From: RGIG3077 sp045541475
GTDB lineage: Bacteria; Bacillota; Clostridia; Oscillospirales; Ruminococcaceae
Assembly (NCBI GenBank): GCA_045541475.1
Contig: JAZQJI010000040.1
Coordinates: forward strand, 62,001-126,000
Reading direction: 5' to 3'
Length of the DNA stretch: 64,000 nt
Shown here: piece after piece, positions 17,095 to 25,656 of the stretch
Layout of the letters: each line of letters starts with the position of its first letter
Position numbering within the stretch: position 1 is the stretch's first letter
The notes under the pieces: generated by a model
Database searches by the model: none
What the model was told of the DNA's origin: nothing
What the model saw: only the letters and a program-made list of their open reading frames with translations
Position numbers and translations under genes: made by a program

Positions 17095-17121
17095 CTTTAT
17101 GTAAGGGGAGGAAAGTGACCT

Positions 17122-18525
17122 TTGGTTTTTTCGTGCATACCTTTTTTGTATTTCTTTCTGCCAATTTCGCTTATTTTATATTATATAAGCCCCAACAAAC
17201 TCAAAAATGCAGTTTTGTGCGCTGTAAGCCTTTTGTTTTACGCATGGGGCGAGCCGAAATTCGTGTTCATCATGCTTTTGTCCTCGCTGATAGATTATAC
17301 CGCCGGCCTTGTGCTTGATATATACAGGGACGAAAGGAAAATCAGGCTGATTGCGCTGTGTACTTCCGTTGTGATGAATATCGGTCTGCTGGCTGTGTTC
17401 AAGTACTTCGGTGCATTTGTTTCAACGGGTGTAAATGCCTTGTTTGGTACTGATATAACAATCGCTTTGCCGCTTGGTATATCGTTTTTTACCTTCCAGA
17501 CAATGTCTTATACAATTGATATGTATATGGGCAACATAAAGGTTCAAAGAAATCCCATTGACTTTTTGTGCTATGTTTCAATGTTTCCACAGATTGTTGC
17601 AGGACCCATTGTGCGTTATGAAGATGTTGAAAAACAGATGAATAACCGCAATCTGTCCATATCAAAAGCGGGCGAAGGCGTGGGCGATTTTATAAAAGGT
17701 CTTGCCAAAAAGGTGCTGCTTGCCAACAATGTTGGAATGCTGTGGGATGAAATCAAGGTGCTTGATTATTCTCAGCTTAGCGTTGTGGCCGCATGGATAG
17801 GCATTATCGCTTTTTCCATGCAGATTTATTACGATTTTTCGGGATATTCCGATATGGCAGTGGGCTTGGGCAAAATGCTTGGATTTGATTTTCCACAGAA
17901 TTTTAATCATCCTTACACATCAAAAAGCATATCTGAATTTTGGCGCAGGTGGCACATCACCCTTGGCACCTGGTTCAGACTTTACGTATATATTCCGCTT
18001 GGCGGCAACCGCAAGGGTAAAGCTCGTACAATTATCAATTTGTTGATAGTATGGTCGCTTACAGGTTTGTGGCACGGCGCAAGTATGAATTTTGTAGCGT
18101 GGGGTGCATATTTTGGTGTGCTGATTATTTTGGAGCGGTTTGTTTACGGCAATTTGCTGCAAAAGCTGCCAAAGCTTATGCAAATTGCGTACAGCTATGT
18201 GCTTGTGCTTTTTGGTTGGGTATTGTTTGAGTGCACTTCCTTCACAAAAGCAATAGAATATATCGGCGCAATGTTTGGCGCATCGCGCACGCTGATAAGC
18301 ACGGGCGATATTTACCGTTTGCGTATTTACGGCATTATTTTAGTAATTTGCTTTATGTTTGCAACCTCGCTTTTTTCCAAAATTACAAAGTTGCTTACAT
18401 CTCAAAAGCACACACGTACCGCACTTTACGTTGCTGCTCCCATTGTGCAGATGACTTTGCTTATCTTGTGCACTGCATATCTTGTGAATAACTCATACAA
18501 TCCGTTTTTATATTTCAGATTTTAA
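17122..18525 (+). CDS. MBOAT-family O-acyltransferase (AlgI-like), first pair
   Basis: This 467-residue integral membrane protein has about 11 helices. It carries the MBOAT signatures QIVAGPIVRY near residue 155, ISEFWRRWHITLGTWFRLYVYIPLGG near 270, and the catalytic-type His in LTGLWHGASMNFVAWG near 315. AlgI/PatA/DltB relatives move acyl groups across the membrane to extracellular polymers. The start is TTG 17122, behind GGGGAGG at 17105-17111; it gives the family N-terminus MVFSCIPFLYFFLPISL. It partners with the DHHW gene 24 bases downstream. The polymer and acyl group are not known; acetyl is the usual choice. Confidence 0.9.
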   Translation: MVFSCIPFLYFFLPISLILYYISPNKLKNAVLCAVSLLFYAWGEPKFVFIMLLSSLIDYTAGLVLDIYRDERKIRLIALCTSVVMNIGLLAVFKYFGAFVSTGVNALFGTDITIALPLGISFFTFQTMSYTIDMYMGNIKVQRNPIDFLCYVSMFPQIVAGPIVRYEDVEKQMNNRNLSISKAGEGVGDFIKGLAKKVLLANNVGMLWDEIKVLDYSQLSVVAAWIGIIAFSMQIYYDFSGYSDMAVGLGKMLGFDFPQNFNHPYTSKSISEFWRRWHITLGTWFRLYVYIPLGGNRKGKARTIINLLIVWSLTGLWHGASMNFVAWGAYFGVLIILERFVYGNLLQKLPKLMQIAYSYVLVLFGWVLFECTSFTKAIEYIGAMFGASRTLISTGDIYRLRIYGIILVICFMFATSLFSKITKLLTSQKHTRTALYVAAPIVQMTLLILCTAYLVNNSYNPFLYFRF

Positions 18526-18549
18526 AGAGAGGAGAGTATATAAAGAATA

Positions 18550-19680
18550 ATGGAAAAGAAAGCAAAAGCTGTTTCTATGATACTTTTCATGTTGTTTTTG
18601 TCTGTATTGGGAATTATTACTCTGCTCTCAGAAAAGAAAGATTATTCCGAAACAGAAAACAGAGCGCTTGTGCAAATGCCTGAGTTTTCCAAAGAAAAAT
18701 ATTTCGACGCAAGTTATTTTACAGAGCTTTCTGATTATTTATGCGACCATTTTTACGGTCGCAGTGATTGGATAAGGCTTATGACCAAATCAGAACTTGC
18801 ATCAGGCAAAATTGAAATTAACGGCACATATATAACGCCTAACCGGCATATTGAACATTTAACCGAGCCTGATTTTGCCCTTGTTGATGAGGCTGTTAAT
18901 GCTATTAATGAATACACTGTCGAAACAACAACACCCGTTTACGTTATGCTTGCGCCCACGGCGGCGGGCATTTATGCCGATGAGCTTTACAGCGATGTAC
19001 CGCAGTATGCAGAAGAAAAGTTTATTGACTATGTTTACGCAAAGCTTGATGAAAACGTAAAATCGCTTGATATTTTCATGACAATGAAATCGGCTTGCGA
19101 GGAAGATATATATTATAAGAACGACCATCATTGGACAAGCCTTGGCGCCTACTACGCTTATTATTTTGCAATATCAAAGCTTGGCTTTACCCCCGTTGAT
19201 TTTTCGCAGTATAATATTGAGCGTGTATCATCGGATTTTTACGGATCGCTTTATTCGCAAACGCTTTATTCGGGCTTTGGTCCGGATTCGGTTGATATTT
19301 TTAATTGCGAAAACGGTATTGAGATAACATCTGTCGAAATCAACGATGGTTTAAAAGTTACGCAGTATGATTCACTTTATTTCAGAGAATATCTTGATAA
19401 AAAGGATAAGTATTCTGTTTTTTTGGGCGGTAACTATCCAATTGTAAATATCACAACGCAGGCGCAAAGCGGCAAAAAACTGTTGCTGATAAAGGACTCG
19501 TTTGCAAACTGCTTTGTGCCGTTTTTAACACAGCATTACAGTGAAATTACCCTTGTTGATATGCGCTATATCAACATTGGCCTTGCAAATTTTGTTAACG
19601 CCGACGACTATTCGCAGATATTGTTTTTGTATAACGCAAGCGGTTTTTCGGGCGATACCGATTTGAAAAAAATAACATAA
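18550..19680 (+). CDS. DHHW-family (AlgJ/AlgX-like) acyltransferase partner
   Basis: The protein has 376 residues with one N-terminal membrane helix (about 8-28) and an extracellular SGNH-like domain. The motif KNDHHWTSLGAYYAYY near residue 196 defines the DHHW family, and LLLIKDSFANCFVPFL near 320 holds the candidate nucleophile Ser. Such proteins take the acyl group from an MBOAT partner and place it on a polysaccharide. It follows the MBOAT gene by 24 bases, forming a two-gene unit. No carrier protein or FkbH gene accompanies this pair, unlike the set at 56535-61637. Confidence 0.9.
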   Translation: MEKKAKAVSMILFMLFLSVLGIITLLSEKKDYSETENRALVQMPEFSKEKYFDASYFTELSDYLCDHFYGRSDWIRLMTKSELASGKIEINGTYITPNRHIEHLTEPDFALVDEAVNAINEYTVETTTPVYVMLAPTAAGIYADELYSDVPQYAEEKFIDYVYAKLDENVKSLDIFMTMKSACEEDIYYKNDHHWTSLGAYYAYYFAISKLGFTPVDFSQYNIERVSSDFYGSLYSQTLYSGFGPDSVDIFNCENGIEITSVEINDGLKVTQYDSLYFREYLDKKDKYSVFLGGNYPIVNITTQAQSGKKLLLIKDSFANCFVPFLTQHYSEITLVDMRYINIGLANFVNADDYSQILFLYNASGFSGDTDLKKIT

Positions 19681-19686
19681 TTTCTG

Positions 19687-19715
19687 TTTACAATGCGCAG
19701 AATTTGTGATATAAT
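19687..19715 (+). promoter_or_regulatory. Promoter of the cyclophilin lipoprotein
   Basis: TTTACA (19687-19692), 17 bases, then TATAAT (19710-19715). A second TATAAT lies at about 19727 without a good -35. Confidence 0.7.
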
Positions 19716-19770
19716 GATTTTCGTGATATAATACAAAAAACTACATTTTTCTTGAAAGGAACAGCTAAAG

Positions 19771-21279
19771 ATGAAAAAGAGAATTTTAGCGCTAATGCTT
19801 GCACTTTCTGTAAGCATGGCTTCGTTTGCGGCTTGCGATAAAGAGGACGAGAAAAAATCTTCAATTCCTTCAAAAGCGGCAGCTTATAATATCGGTACCG
19901 ATAAGGTTTACACAGCGGATAGCAATATCATTACCTTTTCCGATCCTGCAAACTACACAGCACCCGTTGAGGGCGAAAAGATTGTTGTTATGACAATCCG
20001 CAATTACGGCAATGTGTATATCAAGCTCTTCCCCGAGCTTGTGCCCGATGCTTGCGAAAACTTTACAGGACTTGTTGAAAAGGGCTATTATGATGGACTT
20101 ACCTTCCACAGAATTGTAAGAAACTTTGTTGTGCAGGGCGGCGATCCCGAAGGCACCGGCAGAGGCGGCGAATCGCTTTGGGGTGATAAATTTGCCTGCG
20201 AGTTTTCCTCGTCATTGCTTCACTTAAACGGCGCTGTATCTTACGCAAGAGCAAGCGGAGATTTGCGCAACGGAAGTCAGTTTTACTTTTCAGTTGGTGC
20301 TGATGTAGACGAAAGCACCTTGCAGAGCTTTTACAACACATATTCAAAAAGCTACACTCAGGCAGGCATAGATGCTTACCTGAAAAATGGTGGACAGCCC
20401 TACCTTGATGGTGATTATACTGTATTTGCACAGGTGTTTGAAGGCCTTGACGTTATCAATAACATTCAGCAGGTAAAGGTTGACGGCAACGATAAGCCCG
20501 TTAACGATGTTGTTATTGAAAAGGCTGTTGTAGTTGAATATTATGACGGACTTATTGAAGAAATGGGCGGTACCTTTACGGGTTCAACCTCAACTGATGA
20601 TAACAAGGTAGACCTTGAAAATCTTGAACCTGAAACAACAGGTGATATTGTAACAGAATTTGCTGCTGCACAGAACTTTACCGCTCCCGTTGAGGGCGAG
20701 GAAATCGTTGTGCTTGATATTAAGGATTACGGTACGGTAAAAATCAAGCTCTTCCCTGAGCTTGTACCCAACGCTTGTGAGAATTTTAAATCTCTTGCCG
20801 CATCGGGATATTATGATGGACTTACCTTCCATCGCGTTATTGAAGATTTTATTATTCAATCGGGCGACCCCGAAGGCACGGGTATGGGCGGCGAAGCCTA
20901 CGGCGGTGGTGAAATTCCCTGCGAGTTTTCAAATTCACTTGTTCATACTCTTGGTGCAATCGCTTATGCAAGATCGCCGTATTCGCTCACTTGTCAGAGT
21001 CAGTTCTACTTTGTAACGGGTTACGAAACTCTTGACGAAGAAATGTTTGATTATCTCACCGCACAAAACGGTACTTTATACAACAGCCAGACTGAAGCAC
21101 TTTACTACGAAAAGGGTGGATATCCTTTCCTTGACGGTAGCTATACCGTTTTTGGTCAAGTGTTTGAAGGTCTTGATGTTATCATGGAAATCAGCCGAGT
21201 TGCAACAGACGGCAACGATAAGCCTGTGCAGGATGTTATTATAGAAAAAGCAGAGGTTGTTGAATACAGCGCAGAATAA
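19771..21279 (+). CDS. Lipoprotein with two tandem cyclophilin (PPIase) domains
   Basis: The protein has 502 residues: signal peptide with lipobox SFAAC (Cys near 21), then two cyclophilin-type peptidyl-prolyl isomerase domains of about 200 residues each (roughly 60-260 and 300-500). Both show the motifs VPDACENF or VPNACENF, GYYDGLTFHR, GGDPEGTG or SGDPEGTG, and YTVF(A/G)QVFEGLDVI. Each domain has a loop insertion relative to classic small cyclophilins. It should fold or isomerise exported proteins at the outer face of the membrane. The repeats are diverged, so the duplication is old. AAAGGAACAG precedes the ATG. Confidence 0.92.
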   Translation: MKKRILALMLALSVSMASFAACDKEDEKKSSIPSKAAAYNIGTDKVYTADSNIITFSDPANYTAPVEGEKIVVMTIRNYGNVYIKLFPELVPDACENFTGLVEKGYYDGLTFHRIVRNFVVQGGDPEGTGRGGESLWGDKFACEFSSSLLHLNGAVSYARASGDLRNGSQFYFSVGADVDESTLQSFYNTYSKSYTQAGIDAYLKNGGQPYLDGDYTVFAQVFEGLDVINNIQQVKVDGNDKPVNDVVIEKAVVVEYYDGLIEEMGGTFTGSTSTDDNKVDLENLEPETTGDIVTEFAAAQNFTAPVEGEEIVVLDIKDYGTVKIKLFPELVPNACENFKSLAASGYYDGLTFHRVIEDFIIQSGDPEGTGMGGEAYGGGEIPCEFSNSLVHTLGAIAYARSPYSLTCQSQFYFVTGYETLDEEMFDYLTAQNGTLYNSQTEALYYEKGGYPFLDGSYTVFGQVFEGLDVIMEISRVATDGNDKPVQDVIIEKAEVVEYSAE

Positions 21280-21304
21280 TTATTTGGATTTGAGGTGAGT
21301 AAAA

Positions 21305-22060
21305 ATGCTTTGTCCCGAATGTGGAGAAAATTTGAAAGATAATGCTACGGTTTGCAAAAACTGTGGAGTTCAGATAAATTCAGAAACTGCGAAAGAAAGT
21401 CAGCCGCAAAAGGTTACGCTTAAAGCTAAAATCTTGTTTGTTGCAATTTTTGCGGTTGTGCTTGTGGTTGCAATAACTTTAATAGTGGCACTTATTTCCG
21501 CAAACAAGGGACAGAATACAGCAAAAAAACTCGCCGCGGGTATTGGCGATCCTATTGATAAAGTAAGTGGGGATATTGATTTTTCACTTACAAAGCAAAG
21601 CTCTTTTGAGGTTTTGAATAATCTTACGCAATTTACATACGTGTGTACTGCCGAAGATGAAATCAACGTTGAAGGTGTAAATATTCCCGAATGGGCTGTG
21701 TATTGTGTTACCGACAGTGATGACGAGCTTGTTTGCGTAAAATTTTATAATTTTAATAAGCTTGAGGACAGCTGGAAGGGTGAAGAAGAAAGCGAGCCCA
21801 TTGATTTAAGCAGCATTGAAGAGGATATGGATTATAGCGATGTAAAGGATTATATTGATATAAAGCCTTATATCATCACTTATTACGAAGATAAAACGGT
21901 TTATGAGTATAAATACTATTACGAGGATGTTGAGAAGAATCAGACCTGCCATTTGATTAAGGCGGAGTTCAACTCCTCAGAAGAATTGGTTGATATTCAG
22001 ACCTATGAGAGCGATTTTGCACAGTTTATTTTCGGCAGCTTTGATATGCTCAGCGAGTAG
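21305..22060 (+). CDS. Zinc-ribbon membrane protein of unknown function
   Basis: This 251-residue protein starts with a CxxC...CxxC zinc ribbon (MLCPECGENL, VCKNCGVQ), then a membrane helix near residues 43-68, and an acidic extracellular domain of about 180 residues rich in Tyr, Asp and Glu. The cytoplasmic ribbon with an external domain suggests a sensor or regulatory membrane protein, which is an inference. It lies 25 bases after the cyclophilin gene. The first residues resemble the zinc-ribbon start of the pseudokinase that follows the terminator. Confidence 0.8.
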   Translation: MLCPECGENLKDNATVCKNCGVQINSETAKESQPQKVTLKAKILFVAIFAVVLVVAITLIVALISANKGQNTAKKLAAGIGDPIDKVSGDIDFSLTKQSSFEVLNNLTQFTYVCTAEDEINVEGVNIPEWAVYCVTDSDDELVCVKFYNFNKLEDSWKGEEESEPIDLSSIEEDMDYSDVKDYIDIKPYIITYYEDKTVYEYKYYYEDVEKNQTCHLIKAEFNSSEELVDIQTYESDFAQFIFGSFDMLSE

Positions 22061-22148
22061 TCGCCAAAAAACAGCAGATATCGGTTTGAAATACAATTAT
22101 TAAAATTCGCTTAAAATTATTACAAAACGAATACAATTTAAAAATGTT

Positions 22149-22192
22149 ACGCCTCTTTCAACCCTAAAAAGTTGACAAGAGGCGTTGTTTTT
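22149..22192 (+). terminator. Terminator after the zinc-ribbon gene
   Basis: A long stem, ACGCCTCTT (22149-22157) with AAGAGGCGT (22177-22185), is extended inside by TCAAC with GTTGA around one bulged base. A T-rich tract follows. Confidence 0.85.
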
Positions 22193-22254
22193 GGTAAGAT
22201 GTATTTTGGAAATTACTACGGCGGTATGCCGTTTATGATAGAGGGAGAGATTTG

Positions 22255-24126
22255 ATGGGAATGTATAAGCTTTGCCTTGGCTGTATGGAAGAAAAGGGAC
22301 AGCTTTCAGTTTGTCCGCACTGCGGATATATTGAAGGTCAGTCGTATGATAAATCACATTTAAAGCCGGGTACCGTTCTCAACGAAAGATATCTTATTGG
22401 CAAGGCGGCCAACAAAACCAGCGAAGGCATAACCTATGTTGCTTATGATAAAGTTATCGGCTGCAGAGTTGATATAAAAGAATATATGCCGAGCGCTTTG
22501 TGTGAGCGAATGGAAAATTCCGAAAAAATCAATGTTGCTCAAAAGGATCTTGTGCAGTATAAAACCTATATGTCGGAATTTACCGAGCTTTACAAAAAGC
22601 TTGCAAGAATGCGTACATTAAGTCATATTTCACCCCCGCTTGATATTTTTGCTCAGAACAACACAACCTATGTTGTTTTTGAACATATCGAGGGTATGAC
22701 GCTTGTAGGATATCTTAAGGAAAATGCAGGCGAACTTACATGGGAGCAGGTTAAAAAGATTTTTCCGCCGCTTTTCACAACTTTAAGCCTTGTGCATAAC
22801 GCAGGTATCATTCATAGAGGGATCAGCCCCGAAACCTTGTACTACACCGCTGATGGCGAAATAAAGCTTACAGGCTTTTCAATTGCGGCTGCACGCACGC
22901 TTTCAAGCGAACTTAAAGGCGATTTGTATACAGGATATGCCGCACCCGAACAGTATAATATCTCTGATTGGCAAGGCCCTTGGACAGATGTTTACAGCGT
23001 ATGCGCCGTGCTTTACAGAATATTAACTGGTTGTATGCCCGTTGAGGCAACAAGCCGTGTTGTTAATGATAATCTTATTGAAGCGCACGATATCAACCCG
23101 AGCGTACCAAAAAACGTTTCCAAAACTATTGTAGATGGTATGCGCCTTTTAAGCGACGCTCGTATCCAGAACATGACCGACCTTGTTACAAGGCTTTTTG
23201 AAGAACCACAGCAGCCCGCTGTTGCTGCAGTTCCGCCTGTACGCAAAGCCGAACCTACTGTTACTCGTACCGCGCCTAAATCAACAGCACCTGTACGCAC
23301 AAGCGAAAGTCAAACTGCGGCAAAAAAGTCTGTTGCTAAAGAACCTCAGAAAACCACACTGTTTGAGCAGATTAAGGTTCCGATACTTATTTCGTGCTTA
23401 CTGCTTGCAATTATAATTAGTATTGTTGTTTTATTCTTGCCGCTTGTTGAAGATCTTGATTCAAACAACTCTTCAACTTCATCGCACTCCGATAGCTATT
23501 CAGACAGCGATGCAAGCGTTATTGATATGACAACCCCTGCAGTAACAACGGTTACAACAACCACCACCACAACCGCTTCTACTGTAACCCCGACAGAGCT
23601 TTATACATTGCGTAACCTTGTTGGTGAAGAGTACGATCTTGTTGCAACAAGTGCTACAAGCAAGTACGTTAAGTTTGTTGTTATTGAAGAATATAACGAT
23701 TCTATTGCAAAAGGTTTGATTATTGCTCAAAGTGTTCCTGCTGATGAAGCTATACCAAAGGGCAGCGAGGTTGAGCTTACCGTATCAATGGGTCCTGCAG
23801 TTGTTGATTTGCCTGATTATACGGGCGTTTCGGGCAGTGCATATAAGAATACACTTATTGAGATGGGTGTAAAGGAAGAAAACATCACCATAAGCGAATA
23901 TAAGAACGAAAATGGTGCTACTGCAGGTCATGTGGCATTTACAAGTCTTGATGAACAGGGCAAAATTAACCTTGAAGAAGGCGAACAGATAACAGTCTAT
24001 ATATTCAAGGCTGCCGAAACCACAGCCCCCGCAGAAACACCCCCCGCAGCTGATGCTGCTCCCGGCGGCGAAACGACATCAACAGCTGATACACCCGCAG
24101 ATGAGGGTGCTTCGGCAGAAGGCTAA
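22255..24126 (+). CDS. Zinc-ribbon pseudokinase with PASTA domains
   Basis: The 623-residue protein begins with a zinc ribbon (Cys 7, 10, 20, 23). A Ser/Thr-kinase fold follows (about residues 40-315), then a Pro/Thr/Lys linker, a membrane helix (about 375-400), a Thr-rich linker and two PASTA-like extracellular domains (about 450-600). The ATP-site Lys (K75 in VDIKEY) and the APE motif (YAAPEQY) remain. The HRD catalytic Asp is Gly (HRG, 187-189) and the DFG Asp is Thr (TGF, 206-208), so phosphotransfer is very unlikely. PASTA domains bind muropeptides or beta-lactams in PknB. This looks like a wall-sensing scaffold. The start follows GAGGGAGAG. Confidence 0.88.
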   Translation: MGMYKLCLGCMEEKGQLSVCPHCGYIEGQSYDKSHLKPGTVLNERYLIGKAANKTSEGITYVAYDKVIGCRVDIKEYMPSALCERMENSEKINVAQKDLVQYKTYMSEFTELYKKLARMRTLSHISPPLDIFAQNNTTYVVFEHIEGMTLVGYLKENAGELTWEQVKKIFPPLFTTLSLVHNAGIIHRGISPETLYYTADGEIKLTGFSIAAARTLSSELKGDLYTGYAAPEQYNISDWQGPWTDVYSVCAVLYRILTGCMPVEATSRVVNDNLIEAHDINPSVPKNVSKTIVDGMRLLSDARIQNMTDLVTRLFEEPQQPAVAAVPPVRKAEPTVTRTAPKSTAPVRTSESQTAAKKSVAKEPQKTTLFEQIKVPILISCLLLAIIISIVVLFLPLVEDLDSNNSSTSSHSDSYSDSDASVIDMTTPAVTTVTTTTTTTASTVTPTELYTLRNLVGEEYDLVATSATSKYVKFVVIEEYNDSIAKGLIIAQSVPADEAIPKGSEVELTVSMGPAVVDLPDYTGVSGSAYKNTLIEMGVKEENITISEYKNENGATAGHVAFTSLDEQGKINLEEGEQITVYIFKAAETTAPAETPPAADAAPGGETTSTADTPADEGASAEG

Positions 24127-24197
24127 TGGATTTACTGACTGCTTGCGGTCATGAATCATACATTACAAAAAACAATTTACAAACGGAGGAAAACGAA

Positions 24198-24878
24198 ATG
24201 GCTATTTTTAAGAGAATCGCAGACATACTCAAGGCAAATATCAACGATCTCATCGACAGAGCTGAAGATCCTGAGAAGATGGTTAAGCAGATTATTGTTG
24301 ATATGCAGAAGGAATTGCAGAATGCTACACAGGCTCTCGGTAAGGCTATGGCAAGCGAGAGAATGGCTCAGAAGCAGTACGATACAGCTGTAAAGGCTGC
24401 TAAGGAGTGGGAAGACAAGGCAAAGGGTGCTTTGGCTGCCGGCGATCAGGATGCTGCTAAGAAGGCTCTTGAGAAAAAGGTTAAATATGATGCAGATGCC
24501 GCTGAATTTAAGGAAATGCTTGATACAATTTCCACACAGACTGAAGCTATCAGAGATCAGGTAGAGCTTCTTAAGTCTAAGCTTGAAGAAGCTAAGAGCA
24601 GAGAAGCAATGCTCATCGCTCGTTCCAAGATGGCTGATACACAGAAGAGCCTTGCTGAATCTCTCGGCGGTCTTGATGCTTCAAGCTCAATGGCTAAGTT
24701 CGACCGCATGGAAGAGAAGATTGAGCGCAAGGAAGCTGAAGCTGACGCATTTTCTCAGATTTCAGGCACAACTCCTTCTGATGAAATAGACTTTGACAAG
24801 TACGAAAAGGACGCAAAGGTTAACGCAGAGCTTGAACGTCTTATGGCAGAAATGGGTACAACTCCTTCTGCTGAATAA
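24198..24878 (+). CDS. pspA: PspA/IM30 (ESCRT-III-like) membrane-stress protein
   Basis: The 226-residue, almost entirely helical protein starts MAIFKRIADILKANINDL, the amphipathic helix that binds membranes in PspA/Vipp1. Long coiled coils follow, and a short acidic C-terminus (DEIDFDKYEKDAK). Family members form membrane-repairing rings under envelope stress. ATG 24198 has ACGGAGG 9-15 bases upstream; an in-frame ATG at 24126 would add an unrelated leader. Codons are strongly biased (AAG, CTC, GCT), suggesting high expression. It lies 71 bases after the pseudokinase and ends with a strong terminator. Confidence 0.94.
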   Translation: MAIFKRIADILKANINDLIDRAEDPEKMVKQIIVDMQKELQNATQALGKAMASERMAQKQYDTAVKAAKEWEDKAKGALAAGDQDAAKKALEKKVKYDADAAEFKEMLDTISTQTEAIRDQVELLKSKLEEAKSREAMLIARSKMADTQKSLAESLGGLDASSSMAKFDRMEEKIERKEAEADAFSQISGTTPSDEIDFDKYEKDAKVNAELERLMAEMGTTPSAE

Positions 24879-24902
24879 TTAAAACAGCAAACACATAACA
24901 AA

Positions 24903-24928
24903 AGCCCGCTCAACGAGCGGGCTTTTTG
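24903..24928 (+). terminator. Terminator of pspA
   Basis: GCCCGCTC (24904-24911) pairs perfectly with GAGCGGGC (24915-24922), followed by a T run. Confidence 0.9.
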
Positions 24929-24978
24929 CGTGATATTTTGTATTAAATAAAAATAGTTTGTTATGCACACTGATTTGA

Positions 24979-25650
24979 TTATTCGGTTATGAGGTGCGCT
25001 CTCACTGCAAGGCGGCTTGTGCCGCTCCATGTACAAGTGAAAAGGGTTAAATCCCAATCGTCTGAACCGGCCTTCATTGAAGCGGAATCACTGCCGTCAA
25101 CAAGCTCCGATTGTGAAACTTCAAAGTTATATACAGTTCCATCAACGGCAGTAAAAGAAATTCTGTCGCCGCTGTTAAGGTTGTCAATAGGGCCAAAGAA
25201 GTATCTGTAATTGTGTGCGGCAATTATTATATTTCCTTCTGCAATGCTGCCCGAATATCTGCAAGCTGTGATGTAAAGGTCATCGTAGCTCCAATCGCTC
25301 ATAACGGGCAATTCAAGATTAATTGCGGGTACCGAAAGTACGCCGATGTATTCCTTTTCTTCAACAACAACAGTTTGTTCTTCCTGCGTAGATTGATTTG
25401 AATTATTATTATGATTATGACTTGGTGGAGCAAAACTATCGGGCTTGCTTTCGCCGGGAATGTTGTCATCATTAGCTGAGCTTTGGGTGTTAATAACTAT
25501 CTGTGCTTTTACATCATCAAGCACGGATTGCATACTTTCGTTACTTTTGCGCTGCCGATAATTGTTGTAAAAAACAAGGGACAATGCCGCTGAAAGTAGC
25601 ACTGTCCCGATGATTATCAGCAAACGGCCCTTTTTATTTTTTTTGGCCAT
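24979..25650 (-). CDS. Sortase
   Basis: This 223-residue protein has an N-terminal membrane helix (about 10-28), a linker, and a sortase beta-barrel from about residue 95. The catalytic His is in AAHNYRYFFGPI near residue 145 and the Cys in LTLFTCTWSGTSRLAV near residue 207, with the Arg five to seven residues after it. Sortases cleave LPXTG-type signals and join surface proteins to the wall or to pili. It lies 6 bases downstream of the gene for an IPQTG surface protein, its likely substrate. The class is not certain from motifs alone. Confidence 0.92.
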   Translation of the reverse strand: MAKKNKKGRLLIIIGTVLLSAALSLVFYNNYRQRKSNESMQSVLDDVKAQIVINTQSSANDDNIPGESKPDSFAPPSHNHNNNSNQSTQEEQTVVVEEKEYIGVLSVPAINLELPVMSDWSYDDLYITACRYSGSIAEGNIIIAAHNYRYFFGPIDNLNSGDRISFTAVDGTVYNFEVSQSELVDGSDSASMKAGSDDWDLTLFTCTWSGTSRLAVRAHLITE

Positions 25651-25656
25651 AAAATC

